Positions 1-9,194 are shown, counted from the first letter of the stretch. The stretch: 64,000 nt of DNA from Robertkochia aurantiaca (GCF_020166495.1 NZ_JAINZS010000009.1:1-64000); one strand, 5' to 3'. The notes: generated by a model not told the origin, from the letters alone. Made by a program: numbers and translations.

Positions 1-20
1 CTTCGTTCTTAAAGCGGGTG

Positions 21-50
21 CAAAAGTACACCCTTTTTTCAATTCCGCAA
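21..50 (-). promoter_or_regulatory. Leftward Bacteroidota-type promoter P1
   Basis: Read on the minus strand there is a -33 TTG (48-50), a 19-nt spacer and a perfect TAnnTTTG -7 box, TACTTTTG (21-28), followed by GCACCCGC. Transcription would start near the window edge and leave it to the left. It is the first of four such promoters in 1-558. The box and spacing are seen directly; the target gene is outside the window. Confidence 0.75.
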
Positions 51-168
51 GTCTTTTTTGAAACTTTTTTTCAAACTTTCTTTCCAAGAAATCCGGTCAT
101 CTGTTTAAGAACTTTCGCTCCCCGTTTCTCCCCTTACTGCCCGTGGCAGCTGTGGTGGAAAGCGGCTG

Positions 169-198
169 CAAAACTACAACCATTTTTGATTCCTGCAA
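169..198 (-). promoter_or_regulatory. Leftward Bacteroidota-type promoter P2
   Basis: On the minus strand, TTG (196-198), a 19-nt spacer and TAGTTTTG (169-176), followed by GCAGCCGC. The stretch 157-212 closely resembles 11-66 over its whole length, so P1 and P2 look like a duplicated promoter module. Confidence 0.75.
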
Positions 199-305
199 GT
201 ACTTTTTGAAAAAAAATTAAACCCTTTTATAAAGGCTCTTCTAACTCGCTATTTGAATGAACGTTCCGCTTGCTTTACTCCTTATCGTTTCTCTCAAACG
301 GGTTG

Positions 306-337
306 CAAATATAGAATTACTTTTCAATCTAATCCAA
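306..337 (-). promoter_or_regulatory. Leftward Bacteroidota-type promoter P3
   Basis: On the minus strand, TTG (335-337), a 21-nt spacer and TATATTTG (306-313) followed by CAACCC. It is a more diverged member of the same tandem series. The three short open frames in 1-558 overlap these promoters and have no protein-like character. Confidence 0.65.
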
Positions 338-525
338 ACCAAAAAGCAATATTTTTTTCAAGCTTCTCTTACCGCCTCTTATCATCCCGATATAATCCTT
401 TGAAGATTAATCCGGTACTCGAAACAGACAGATCGCCTAATAGTATCGTAATTTGTAAATGAACAGAAAAAAAGAGCTGGGTGCTCTCAATATTCATTGT
501 AGGTGTTTCGCTTAGAAACGGACTT

Positions 526-557
526 CAAATATAATAAAAAAAGAATGATTAAACCAA
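526..557 (-). promoter_or_regulatory. Leftward Bacteroidota-type promoter P4
   Basis: On the minus strand, TTG (555-557), a 21-nt spacer and TATATTTG (526-533). It begins directly after the stop codon (559-561) of the leftward DUF4294 gene, so that gene cannot be its target. It probably adds to P1-P3 to drive whatever lies left of the window. Confidence 0.55.
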
Positions 558-558
558 A

Positions 559-1290
559 CTATTTTTGACTTAAACTCCTGTCTTTCCACTTATTAGACAA
601 AACCGAGTAGTCAAAATCCAGTGCAGAGTCCTGTTTTTCGAGTCTTCCATCGGCAAAAGCACGCTGTAAAATATCTTCAATCAGGTAATCTTCGTGCACC
701 TTGCCCGGATCATAGGTTTCTTTTAAGGAGATCTCAAACATGGTGGCCGTAGTATTGTACCAAAAAGCTCTCCACCCGCTTTTGAGCTCTTTCACCAGAT
801 CGAAAGTGGTGGTGCCCGTCTGCCGGTAGATCAGCTTGACCAGAATCTGCCCCTCTGTTCGGGTAAGCTTCTTAAGCTCTTCTGAGAACTGTTCCTCTAT
901 ATATTGTTGTACCACCCGGGTATACCTTCTTCTTTCAGACTTCCTTTCAATACTGGCCAGCCTGGCATTGAGTTCAGTTAAGCGCTCGGCTGCCAGCTTT
1001 GCATAAGGGTACACCTTTAAGGTCTTCCTCCTTAATATATAATAGCGCACCTTCTCATTATAAGAGTCAAACCTCAGTTTCTGAAAAATGATCACAGGCT
1101 CCAGTTCCACCTCAGACCGCGGTACCGAATCTCCCTCGAAGAAAAAATAAGGCTTGGTAAGGGTATCCTGAACGGTCACCCGCAAGAGCGTATCCCTTCC
1201 GTACGAGCCCGTCGGTTCCTGTGACCTGACGATCCAGGCTGCACCAAGGAACATCACTGCTGCTACGATATTGTTCAGGTTATACTTCAT
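559..1290 (-). CDS. DUF4294 family protein
   Basis: A 243-residue protein with an N-terminal hydrophobic segment (about residues 8-23) that could be a signal peptide ending near RSQ, so it is probably exported. The middle (about 80-190) is highly charged and helical and fits the DUF4294 family, which is restricted to Bacteroidota and has no known function. It is divergent from the M42 peptidase, a pairing I recall from other flavobacteria (not checked). On its own strand a TATTTTTG box (1298-1305) sits 8 nt before the start and could be a -7 element, though no -33 TTG lies at normal spacing. Family assignment rests on sequence recall. Confidence 0.75.
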   Translation of the reverse strand: MKYNLNNIVAAVMFLGAAWIVRSQEPTGSYGRDTLLRVTVQDTLTKPYFFFEGDSVPRSEVELEPVIIFQKLRFDSYNEKVRYYILRRKTLKVYPYAKLAAERLTELNARLASIERKSERRRYTRVVQQYIEEQFSEELKKLTRTEGQILVKLIYRQTGTTTFDLVKELKSGWRAFWYNTTATMFEISLKETYDPGKVHEDYLIEDILQRAFADGRLEKQDSALDFDYSVLSNKWKDRSLSQK

Positions 1291-1380
1291 AACGCTCCAA
1301 AAATAGAAAAATCAAAAGCCCTCCTTTATTAAATCTATGTGAATATTCTTAATTTCGTGACTCACAAATTCAAACGATTT

Positions 1381-2469
1381 ATGGCGAAAGAAAGTATATT
1401 AACTCAAAAATCGATCCAGTTCCTGGAAAAATACCTCAATAATGCTTCCCCCACAGGTTATGAATGGGAAGGACAAAAGATCTGGATGGATTACCTCAAA
1501 CCCTATGTAGATGACTTTATCACCGATATATATGGAACGGCCGTAGGTGTCATCAATCCTGACGCTCCTTTTAAGGTGGTTATCGAAGGGCATTCTGATG
1601 AGATCTCCTGGTATGTGAATTATATTACCGATAACGGGCTGATCTACGTGATCAGAAACGGAGGAAGCGATCACCAGGTAGCTCCATCCAAAGTGGTAAA
1701 CATTCACACCAAGAATGGCATCGTCAAAGGAGTTTTCGGATGGCCCGCCATTCATACCCGCGATAAGCAGGAAGAAGACGCCCCCAAACCCGACAATATC
1801 TTTATCGATATCGGGGCCAAGGATAAAGAGGAAGTGGAGAAAATGGGAGTTCACGTCGGATGCGTGATCACATACCCCGATGAGTTCTTTATTCTCAATA
1901 ATGACAAATTTGTTTGCCGTGCGATAGATAACCGCGCCGGTGGTTTCATGATCGCTGAAGTAGCCCGCCTGTTGCATGAGAACAAAGTGAAGCTGCCCTT
2001 CGGGTTGTATATCACCAATTCAGTTCAGGAAGAGATCGGGCTGCGTGGTGCCGAAATGATCACCCAGACGATCAAACCCAATGTGGCAATAGTGACCGAC
2101 GTTTGTCATGACACTACCACTCCTATGATCGAAAAGAAAAAACAAGGACATACCGAGATCGGAAAAGGTCCCGTAATTTCCTACGCTCCTGCTGTACAGA
2201 ATAGACTTCGCGAATTGATACTCGATACGGCTGAGCAGAAAGAAATTCCGTTTCAGCGAATGGCTGCATCCCGAATGACAGGTACCGATACCGACGCATT
2301 TGCCTACAGTAACGGAGGGGTGGCATCGGCACTTATATCTCTTCCCCTGCGATACATGCACACCACTGTCGAAACCGTGCATCGCGATGATGTTGAAAAC
2401 GTGATCAGGCTTATTTACGAAACCCTGCAAAAGATCGACCCTAAAATGAGCTTCAGCTATTTTGACTAA
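1381..2469 (+). CDS. M42 family metallopeptidase (glutamyl/leucyl aminopeptidase type)
   Basis: A cytosolic 362-residue metallo-aminopeptidase of family M42 (MH clan), members of which are usually multimeric and trim peptides. Likely metal ligands and catalytic residues are visible: His in EGHSDEIS, Asp in AIDNRAGG, the Glu pair in QEEIGLRG, Asp in TDVCHD and His in YMHTTVE, in the family order. I take ATG 1381 (MAKESILTQK) as the start. The longer GTG start at 1339 adds 14 residues not expected for the family, and the DNA there (TAATTTCG, 1350-1357) looks more like a promoter box. Its TAATG overlaps the Nudix gene by one base, so the two are translationally coupled. Confidence 0.9.
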   Translation: MAKESILTQKSIQFLEKYLNNASPTGYEWEGQKIWMDYLKPYVDDFITDIYGTAVGVINPDAPFKVVIEGHSDEISWYVNYITDNGLIYVIRNGGSDHQVAPSKVVNIHTKNGIVKGVFGWPAIHTRDKQEEDAPKPDNIFIDIGAKDKEEVEKMGVHVGCVITYPDEFFILNNDKFVCRAIDNRAGGFMIAEVARLLHENKVKLPFGLYITNSVQEEIGLRGAEMITQTIKPNVAIVTDVCHDTTTPMIEKKKQGHTEIGKGPVISYAPAVQNRLRELILDTAEQKEIPFQRMAASRMTGTDTDAFAYSNGGVASALISLPLRYMHTTVETVHRDDVENVIRLIYETLQKIDPKMSFSYFD

Positions 2470-3008
2470 TGCCTGAATTCGTAGACATACTCGATCAATA
2501 CGGCAATCACACCGGAGAAGTGATGCTAAAGTCCCAGGCACACCACCTGGGACTTTTTCATCCCACCGTACATATCTGGGTCTGCAACGACAAGCAGGAA
2601 ATTCTGCTTCAAAAACGTCATCCGGACAAGATCGCCTATCCGAATCTCTGGGATGTATCAGTTGCGGGACATATCAGTGCAGGTGAAGATCCCGTTGAGG
2701 CCGCCGTTCGGGAAGTACAAGAAGAGATTGGCCTGAACCTTTCGGGAAAAAACCTTCAAAAAATAGGAATGATACGGTCTGATGTGAAGCACCATGAGCA
2801 ATTTCATGACCGCGAATTTCATCATGTCTATCGTTGTCTTTTTAACGACAGCCTTCAAACCCTTACCCTCCAAAGTGAAGAGGTGACCGATGTTCGCTTC
2901 CTTCCTCTTTCAGCTTACCTGGAAATGCAAAAAAATGCGCAAGACCATTCCCTGGTGCCTCTCTCACAAACCTACCTGGAGTTATTGGCGAAAGAATTAA
3001 ACCCCTGA
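2469..3008 (+). CDS. Nudix hydrolase
   Basis: A 179-residue Nudix hydrolase. The Nudix box is complete: G, five residues, E, seven residues, then REVQEEIGL (roughly residues 67-89). The region before it (LQKRHPDKIAYPNLWDVSVAGH) resembles the isopentenyl-diphosphate isomerase-like / YfcD branch, so the substrate is some nucleoside- or isoprenoid-type diphosphate; I cannot say which. The start overlaps the stop of the upstream peptidase by one base, indicating an operon. The next gene begins 32 nt downstream. Confidence 0.88.
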   Translation: MPEFVDILDQYGNHTGEVMLKSQAHHLGLFHPTVHIWVCNDKQEILLQKRHPDKIAYPNLWDVSVAGHISAGEDPVEAAVREVQEEIGLNLSGKNLQKIGMIRSDVKHHEQFHDREFHHVYRCLFNDSLQTLTLQSEEVTDVRFLPLSAYLEMQKNAQDHSLVPLSQTYLELLAKELNP

Positions 3009-3040
3009 GCTCCAATCAGCGAAATTCATACCTTAGTATT

Positions 3041-4954
3041 ATGAAGAACACTATATCTGCCAGGATAGCCGATTTTTTGAAACGCTACCCTCCTTTCCGT
3101 TTTCTGAAACCGGAAGACCTCAATGCCATAGCCGCCGGGGCAGTCGTATTATATAAGGAGAAAGACGTGACCATTTTTGAAGAAGGTGATGACGGGCATG
3201 AGCTGTTCTATATCGTACATAAGGGAGCGGTAAACATCACCAAAAAGGAAGACGACCGCCAAAAAGTACTCGATAAATGTGATGAAGGTGATATATTCGG
3301 ACTCAGGCCTGTTTTTGCCAATGAGTCTTATCAGATCAGTGCCATCACGGCCGAAGAAACCATACTCTACGGGATCTCAGTTGCTGATTTCAAGCCTCTG
3401 GTACTTGAAAATAAACAGGTGGGGCAGTTCCTGCTGGAGAGTTTCGCCTCAAATACCAGAAATCCGTATTCGCATGAGCACAAAGGAAAACTCATCGGAG
3501 ATTTACCCAAGGCAGAAGATTCTCTGGCCATTTTTGAACTTCAGCCGGTCGGAATCACCAAACATGTGATCAGCTGTTCTCCCGATACACAAGTAAGTAA
3601 GGCTGCCGGCCTCATGACCCAACACCATATCGGATCGGTCGTGGTTACCCTCGAGGATATTCCAAAGGGAATTCTCACCGACAAAGATTTGAGACAAGCC
3701 ATTGCTCATGACCGGTTTTCACCCGATCAACCGGTCTCTGAGATCATGACCTCTCCGGTGATATGCTATCCTGAAGGCCTTACCATTGCTCAGGCACAGG
3801 TAACCATGATCAAACACGGTATAAGCCACCTGTGTATCACTGAAGACGGCACGCCAAACACCAGGGTTATCGGAATGGTGACCGAACACGATGTGATCGT
3901 AAGCCAGGGAAACAACCCGACTGCCCTGATAAAAACCATCAAGCGCGCAGGGAGAACCAAAGACCTTAAAAAGATACGTCATCGCATAACTCATCTGCTG
4001 CAGGGTTACCTGGATCATAATATTCCCATGACACATATTTCGAAGGTGATGTTCGAACTCAATGACGCCACCATCAAAAGAGTGATCGAAAGAAGACTTG
4101 AAAAGACCACACCCCCGCCCTGTGATTTTGCCTGGCTGTCACTGGGAAGCCAGGGGCGGAAGGAACAAATTCTGACCACCGATCAGGATAATGCCATTAT
4201 TTTCGCCAACCAGAATGAAAAGGACCTGCCCCGGGTACGTCAATATTTTCTGGATCTGGCAGGAAAGATCAACAAAGACCTTAAAAAGATTGGCTTTGAT
4301 TACTGCCCGGCAGAAATGATGGCTAAGAACGAACGCTGGTGCCTGAGTCTTGATGAATGGAAAGAACAGTTTACCGAATGGATCAGTAACCCCGGCACAG
4401 ACGAGATCCTGCTCTGCTCCATCTTTTTTGATTACGATATCACCTATGGTGATGTAAGACTGGTCAATGAGCTTTCAGACCATATACTTAAACTGAGCAA
4501 TGAGAGTCACCCGTTTCTTAACACCATGGCCATGACGGCACTGCAGAACCCTCCTCCTCTTGGATTTTTCAGGCAGTTTCTGGTCGAATCCAACGGAGAA
4601 CACAAAGACTTCTTCGATCTTAAAAAACGGGCGATCATGCCTATTACCGATGCAGGCAGGTTATTGCTGCTGCAACATTGGGTTAAGAACATCAACAACA
4701 CGGCCGACCGCTTCGAGAAGCTGGCCGAACTGGAACCTCAGAACAAAGAGCTTTATCTTTCCTGTTCCTACGCTTCGAAGGCCTTGCAAAAGTTCAGGGC
4801 CAAGCAGGGTTTGCTTCATAATGACAGCGGGAGATTCATCGAACTCGAAACCCTGAATAAGGAAGAAAAGATCAAACTGAAACGATGCTTTAAAAGCCTG
4901 AGGGAAGTACAGGAACTTATCAAACTTCGGTTCAAAATCACCAACCTGATATGA
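3041..4954 (+). CDS. Cyclic-nucleotide-binding / CBS / DUF294 nucleotidyltransferase-like protein
   Basis: A 637-residue cytosolic signalling protein. Domains in order: a cNMP-binding fold (about 15-135), two CBS motifs (about 175-305), a DUF294 nucleotidyltransferase-like domain (about 320-465) carrying the GSxxR...DQDN pattern (near 369-383), and a DUF294 C-terminal helical domain (about 490-630). The family resembles GlnD-type uridylyltransferases, but its substrate is unknown. The stop overlaps the next start (ATGA), so it is tightly coupled to a DnaQ-type exonuclease, and acs follows on the opposite strand. The same trio (CBS-DUF294, exonuclease, acetate genes) is familiar from proteobacteria, suggesting a link to acetate or energy status (inference). 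Confidence 0.88.
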   Translation: MKNTISARIADFLKRYPPFRFLKPEDLNAIAAGAVVLYKEKDVTIFEEGDDGHELFYIVHKGAVNITKKEDDRQKVLDKCDEGDIFGLRPVFANESYQISAITAEETILYGISVADFKPLVLENKQVGQFLLESFASNTRNPYSHEHKGKLIGDLPKAEDSLAIFELQPVGITKHVISCSPDTQVSKAAGLMTQHHIGSVVVTLEDIPKGILTDKDLRQAIAHDRFSPDQPVSEIMTSPVICYPEGLTIAQAQVTMIKHGISHLCITEDGTPNTRVIGMVTEHDVIVSQGNNPTALIKTIKRAGRTKDLKKIRHRITHLLQGYLDHNIPMTHISKVMFELNDATIKRVIERRLEKTTPPPCDFAWLSLGSQGRKEQILTTDQDNAIIFANQNEKDLPRVRQYFLDLAGKINKDLKKIGFDYCPAEMMAKNERWCLSLDEWKEQFTEWISNPGTDEILLCSIFFDYDITYGDVRLVNELSDHILKLSNESHPFLNTMAMTALQNPPPLGFFRQFLVESNGEHKDFFDLKKRAIMPITDAGRLLLLQHWVKNINNTADRFEKLAELEPQNKELYLSCSYASKALQKFRAKQGLLHNDSGRFIELETLNKEEKIKLKRCFKSLREVQELIKLRFKITNLI

Positions 4955-5610
4955 TCGATCTTTTTAAAAGCAAAAAGAACTATCCTGAATACTGGAAGAC
5001 CTACGAAGCAACCTTCCGGGAAAAGCAGCCCAAATATGTCTCAGACATCCGGTTCGTGGTTTTCGATACCGAAACAACAGGTTTTGATTTCAAGAAAGAC
5101 CGCATTCTTTCTATTGGGGCTGTCACTGTGAAAAGACAGGAAATTCATATTTCAGATTCCCTGGAAATCTATGTGAAACAGCAACGCTTCAACCCTGAAA
5201 CAGTGGAAATTCACGGTATTATAAGGAGTGAGAAAGTCACCTTAAATTCTGAAGAGGAAGCGGTTAAAATATTCCTTGAATATATTGGAAATGCCGTACT
5301 GGTTGCACATCATGCCCAATTTGATATTCGCATGATGAACGAAATACTCAAGCGGCTGGATCTTCCCCAGCTGAAAAACAAGGTGCTCGATACCGTTAAC
5401 CTCTACCGGGCAACAAGAATCACCTCCAATCTTATCAATACTCAAAGAAATTACACCCTTGATGAGATCGCTGAGAATCTGGATATTTCAGTAAAAGACC
5501 GGCATACGGCAGCAGGAGATGCCATGATCACTGCTATCGCCTTTATGAAGATCATCGGCAGACTGGGGCGAAACGGCTCCCTGAAATTATACGACCTGAT
5601 GCGGCTTTAA
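4951..5610 (+). CDS. DnaQ-type 3'-5' exonuclease
   Basis: A 219-residue DEDDh exonuclease of the DnaQ/PolC-epsilon type. ExoI (FDTETTGFD, about 38-46), ExoII (AHHAQFDIRMMNE, about 118-130) and ExoIII (RHTAAGDAM, about 180-188) are all present, so it should be active on single-stranded or mismatched 3' ends. It lacks polymerase or helicase domains. The coding region overlaps the upstream DUF294 gene by 4 nt, which implies co-translation. A convergent terminator hairpin follows immediately. The biological role of the DUF294-exonuclease pair is not established. Confidence 0.88.
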   Translation: MIDLFKSKKNYPEYWKTYEATFREKQPKYVSDIRFVVFDTETTGFDFKKDRILSIGAVTVKRQEIHISDSLEIYVKQQRFNPETVEIHGIIRSEKVTLNSEEEAVKIFLEYIGNAVLVAHHAQFDIRMMNEILKRLDLPQLKNKVLDTVNLYRATRITSNLINTQRNYTLDEIAENLDISVKDRHTAAGDAMITAIAFMKIIGRLGRNGSLKLYDLMRL

Positions 5611-5613
5611 AAA

Positions 5614-5639
5614 AATAAGCCCGGTGACCCGGGCTTATT
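5614..5639. terminator. Bidirectional terminator between the exonuclease and acs
   Basis: A perfect 11-bp stem, AATAAGCCCGG / CCGGGCTTATT with a 4-nt loop. It has A-rich flank on the left and T-rich on the right. It sits between two convergent genes and can serve both. Confidence 0.85.
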
Positions 5640-5659
5640 CCATTCCAAACAAATTATTG

Positions 5660-7570
5660 TTAATCGATTTTTTCATCCATGATCTGCCGAACAACCTCAG
5701 GATTCAACAGGGTACTGATATCACCCAGATTTGAAGTATCATCTGAGGCGATCTTTCTCAGAATACGTCTCATGATCTTTCCACTCCTGGTTTTCGGCAG
5801 CCCCGGCACGAACTGAATCTTATCGAGTTTTGCTATCGGTCCGATGTGTTCCGTGATCTGCTGATTGATCTCTTTCCTGAGATTCGCCCTGTCACGTGTC
5901 TCTCCTACTTCCTTCAGGATAATAAAGCCGTACAGCGCATTGCCTTTTACCTCATGAGGAAATCCGACAATGGCAGATTCTGCCACTGCAGGGTGCTCAT
6001 TGATGGCATCCTCGATCGGTGCAGTACCCAGGTTATGGCCTGAAACGATAACCACATCGTCTACCCGGCCGGTGATACGATAATAGCCAACGGCATCACG
6101 CATGGCACCATCTCCCGTAAAATATTTCCCTTTAAATGCCGAGAAATAGGTGTCGCGGTAACGCTCGTGGTTACCCCAGATAGTACGAGCCATAGAGGGC
6201 CACGGGAATTTCACACAAAGACGACCACTCACAAGGTTCCCCTTAATCTCTTCCCCTTTCTCATCCATAAGAGCCAGTTGCACCCCGGGTAAGGGCAAAG
6301 TAGCATAAGTAGGTATGGTAGGAGTGGCGTACGGGATGGGTGAGATCATGATCCCTCCTGTTTCGGTTTGCCACCAGGTATCTACTATGGGAGCCTGGCC
6401 CTTGCCTACATTATCATTATACCAGTGCCATGCCTCTTCGTTTATAGGCTCCCCTACGGTTCCCAACACCTTTAAAGATGAAAGGTCATATTTATTGACA
6501 TAGTCAAGTTTTTCCTTTGCAAGGGCCCTGATAGCAGTCGGCGCGGTATAGAACTGATTAACTTTATGTTTTTCAACAATTTCCCAGAACCTGCCGAAGT
6601 CAGGGTAAGATGGAACCCCCTCAAACATCAGGGTGGTGGCCCCGTTGGCAAGCGGACCGTACACGATATAACTATGGCCGGTGATCCAGCCGATATCGGC
6701 GGTACACCAGTATACCTCCTGGTCCTTGTACTGAAATATATTCTTAAAGGTATAAGCTGTATAAACCATATATCCCCCGCAGGTATGGAGCATTCCTTTC
6801 GGTGTTCCAGTCGAACCTGAAGTATAGAGAATAAACAGGGGGTCTTCAGCATCCATTACCTCGGGCTGGCACTGGTCATCGGCTTTATCAAGTAATGGCT
6901 GCAACCAATGGTCGCGACCTTCCTTCATATCGATATCAGAATTGATCCTTTTGGCCACCAGTACAGACTCAACACATTCACACTTTTCAAGAGCTTCATC
7001 CACGATACCTTTAAGGTCGATGGTTTTGCTTCCCCTGTAAGATCCGTCTGAGGTAATCACCATTTTACAGCTGGCATCATTGATACGGGTCGACAGGGCT
7101 GTTGAAGAGAAACCGGCAAAAACCACCGAATGAATAGCGCCGATCCGGGCACAGGCCAATACAGAGATGGCGAGCTCAGGTATCATGGGCAGGTAGATGC
7201 ATACCCTATCTCCCATTTTAATGCCCTTAGATTTCAATACATTGGCAAAACGGTTCACCCGCTGATAAAGTTCCTGGTAGGAAATATGTTGTGCGTCTTC
7301 TGCAGGATCATTGGGTTCCCAGAGTATGGCGGTCTTATCGCCCTTGGTGAGCAGGTGACGGTCGATACAGTTCTCAGTGATATTAAGTTTGGCTCCTTCA
7401 AACCATTTTACTTCAGGTTTTTCGAAATCCCATTGCAATACCTGGTCCCACTTACGGCGCCAAAGAAAATGCTCTTCTGCGACTTCAGACCAAAAGTTTT
7501 CGGGATCCCTGGTCGATTTACGGTAGATCTGGTAATATTCCTCTAAGTTTTTGATGTGGTAGTTACTCAT
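5660..7570 (-). CDS. acs: Acetate--CoA ligase (acetyl-CoA synthetase)
   Basis: A 636-residue AMP-forming acetyl-CoA synthetase, the usual length. It makes acetyl-CoA from acetate, ATP and CoA via acetyl-AMP. The P-loop-like A3 motif YTSGSTGTPKG (about 248-258), the WWQTETGG motif, the hinge region TGDGAMRD...GRVDDVV and the C-terminal PKTRSGKIMRR motif (about 592-602), whose Lys is the site of regulatory acetylation in the family, are all present. It converges on the DUF294-exonuclease operon. A hairpin at 7705-7728 separates it from purC, so it has its own promoter in 7571-7704; I could not define a clear TAnnTTTG box there. Confidence 0.96.
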   Translation of the reverse strand: MSNYHIKNLEEYYQIYRKSTRDPENFWSEVAEEHFLWRRKWDQVLQWDFEKPEVKWFEGAKLNITENCIDRHLLTKGDKTAILWEPNDPAEDAQHISYQELYQRVNRFANVLKSKGIKMGDRVCIYLPMIPELAISVLACARIGAIHSVVFAGFSSTALSTRINDASCKMVITSDGSYRGSKTIDLKGIVDEALEKCECVESVLVAKRINSDIDMKEGRDHWLQPLLDKADDQCQPEVMDAEDPLFILYTSGSTGTPKGMLHTCGGYMVYTAYTFKNIFQYKDQEVYWCTADIGWITGHSYIVYGPLANGATTLMFEGVPSYPDFGRFWEIVEKHKVNQFYTAPTAIRALAKEKLDYVNKYDLSSLKVLGTVGEPINEEAWHWYNDNVGKGQAPIVDTWWQTETGGIMISPIPYATPTIPTYATLPLPGVQLALMDEKGEEIKGNLVSGRLCVKFPWPSMARTIWGNHERYRDTYFSAFKGKYFTGDGAMRDAVGYYRITGRVDDVVIVSGHNLGTAPIEDAINEHPAVAESAIVGFPHEVKGNALYGFIILKEVGETRDRANLRKEINQQITEHIGPIAKLDKIQFVPGLPKTRSGKIMRRILRKIASDDTSNLGDISTLLNPEVVRQIMDEKID

Positions 7571-7704
7571 GAAAAATTGTAATGAATGGTTTATCTATTG
7601 TGATTTAAGGACAAAAAAATAATTATCAGTCTCATTTCTCTCAATGGTGAAAAACGATTTGATAATCTTCTAACAATATTAAGGAAAATTGTGTATTTAA
7701 CAAC

Positions 7705-7728
7705 AAAGCCCTGTAAAAACAGGGCTTT
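7705..7728 (-). terminator. Terminator downstream of purC
   Basis: A perfect 10-bp stem, AAAGCCCTGT / ACAGGGCTTT, with a 4-nt loop, 30 nt past the purC stop. On the minus strand it is followed by TTGTTG rather than a strong U-run, but the A/T ends of the stem extend it. Confidence 0.75.
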
Positions 7729-7758
7729 TAATGAAATTTTATGAATAATCAGGAGAAA

Positions 7759-8718
7759 TTATTCCTGTAGGTATCGCATCACATTCTGCTCAATACGACT
7801 TTTAATGTCTGATACATCGGCTTTTATAAAAGTCTCTCCCGTGATACTTTCATAGAGCTCGATATACCTGTCTGAAACGGTTTCGATATATTCATCGCTC
7901 ATCTCAGGGATTTCCTGCCCGTCCTTCCCCTGGAATCCATGACTTATAAGCCACTGCCTTACGAATTCCTTTGACAATTGCTTTTGGGCTTCTCCCCTGC
8001 TCTGTCTTTCCTCATATCCGTCAGCGTAAAAATAACGCGATGAATCAGGTGTATGAATCTCATCGATTAGCACGATCTTCCCGTCACGGGTCTTCCCGAA
8101 TTCGTATTTGGTATCTACCAGGATCAATCCTCTTTCAGCAGCTATCTCAGTTCCTCTTTCGAATAGTGCGCGGGTATATTTTTCAAGAACCTTATAGTCT
8201 TCCTCAGAAACGATTCCTCTTTCAAGTATCTCTTCCCTGGAAATATCCTCATCATGATCACCCTTGTCGGCTTTGGTTGCCGGGGTGATGATCGGCTCGG
8301 GGAATTTATCATTCTCCTTCATTCCTTCAGGCATTGGTACACCACAAAGCATTCTCTTTCCAGCCTTATACTCTCTGGCAGCATGACCAGAGAGATATCC
8401 CCTGATCACCATTTCCACCTTAAAAGGATCGCACTTCTCTCCTACCGCTACATTAGGATCAGGAGTGGCTTCCAGCCAGTTGGGTACTATATCTTCTGTG
8501 GCCTTCATCATTTTGGTAGCGATCTGGTTCAGAATCTGCCCCTTGTAAGGTATTCCTTTAGGCATGATCACATCAAAAGCCGAAAGTCGGTCGGTGGCGA
8601 TCATTAAAAGCCTGTCGTCTTTAAGGGTATATACTTCCCGAACCTTGCCTTTATAGACATCTTTCTGTCCCGGAAAACTAAAATCGGTTGAAATGATGGT
8701 ATTCTTCATAGAACTCAT
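7759..8718 (-). CDS. purC: Phosphoribosylaminoimidazole-succinocarboxamide synthase
   Basis: A 319-residue SAICAR synthase, the long form common in Bacteroidota and eukaryote-like lineages. It joins CAIR and aspartate with ATP in purine synthesis. The N-terminal KGKVREVY motif, the [11 protein letters not shown] nucleotide-binding segment, the [13 protein letters not shown] segment and the C-terminal [12 protein letters not shown] motif are visible. Either M1 (8718) or M4 (8709, [10 protein letters not shown]) could be the start. A TATCTTTG -7 box at 8738-8745 would give a leader of about 13-22 nt. It lies in a leftward series after phoH and a small membrane gene, but with this promoter of its own. 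Confidence 0.95.
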   Translation of the reverse strand: MSSMKNTIISTDFSFPGQKDVYKGKVREVYTLKDDRLLMIATDRLSAFDVIMPKGIPYKGQILNQIATKMMKATEDIVPNWLEATPDPNVAVGEKCDPFKVEMVIRGYLSGHAAREYKAGKRMLCGVPMPEGMKENDKFPEPIITPATKADKGDHDEDISREEILERGIVSEEDYKVLEKYTRALFERGTEIAAERGLILVDTKYEFGKTRDGKIVLIDEIHTPDSSRYFYADGYEERQSRGEAQKQLSKEFVRQWLISHGFQGKDGQEIPEMSDEYIETVSDRYIELYESITGETFIKADVSDIKSRIEQNVMRYLQE

Positions 8719-8737
8719 AAGGTGGATATTTGTCGCA

Positions 8738-8745
8738 CAAAGATA
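8738..8745 (-). promoter_or_regulatory. -7 box of the purC promoter
   Basis: TATCTTTG on the minus strand matches TAnnTTTG exactly and lies 20 nt before the purC start, in the 47-nt gap after the small membrane gene. No perfect TTG is found at 19-21 nt upstream, so the -33 element is weak. Confidence 0.5.
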
Positions 8746-8765
8746 GATTTATTCTTGAACTCACA

Positions 8766-9194
8766 CTACTTTTTGAATCTTCCGGCAGCCAGCCTGATTC
8801 CTTTGTAAATAACAAGCCTGTACAACAGAAAAGCCCCTGAAAAGACCAGCACTGAAAGGGAGTTAAAACGGAAGTTCAGTTCGGCATGAGGCCAGAAGAT
8901 CATATTCAGTAACGGACCACTTACCCAAATGTGAATAAGTATCGCTCCCAACAACCCGGCCAATTCACATAAGGGTGCGTAACCTTTAATGAATCTTTTT
9001 AACACCTGGCTGAGCCCGATCATCACGAAAAGCAGAACGAGTAGCGACGTAAAGGTGAACATCAGCCACTGCATGGGATGGGCTGCAAATAAGGAACCCG
9101 GTCGGTTTGTATGCTCGAAATAATCAAACAGGGTATACAGGCTGAGTAAAACTGCCAGCCACAAATATGGGTTGTTTCCCTTAAACCACTTCAT
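8766..9194 (-). CDS. Small integral membrane protein, unknown function
   Basis: A 142-residue protein with four probable membrane helices (about 10-27, 42-66, 78-97, 112-131) separated by short charged loops, and a basic C-terminus (RLAAGRFKK). I do not recognise a family. It starts 17 nt after the phoH stop on the same strand and is followed by purC, so it is probably cotranscribed with phoH. The reading frame is free of stops, keeps a protein-like composition and fills the gap between two conserved genes, which supports it being real. Confidence 0.7.
   Translation of the reverse strand: MKWFKGNNPYLWLAVLLSLYTLFDYFEHTNRPGSLFAAHPMQWLMFTFTSLLVLLFVMIGLSQVLKRFIKGYAPLCELAGLLGAILIHIWVSGPLLNMIFWPHAELNFRFNSLSVLVFSGAFLLYRLVIYKGIRLAAGRFKK

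Noticed and set aside
1399-1977. 192-codon open frame on the minus strand
   Set aside because: Entirely inside the M42 peptidase gene on the other strand; composition is that of a mirror frame.
2020-2541. 173-codon open frame on the minus strand
   Set aside because: It overlaps the peptidase and Nudix genes, both with clear motifs; it has none.
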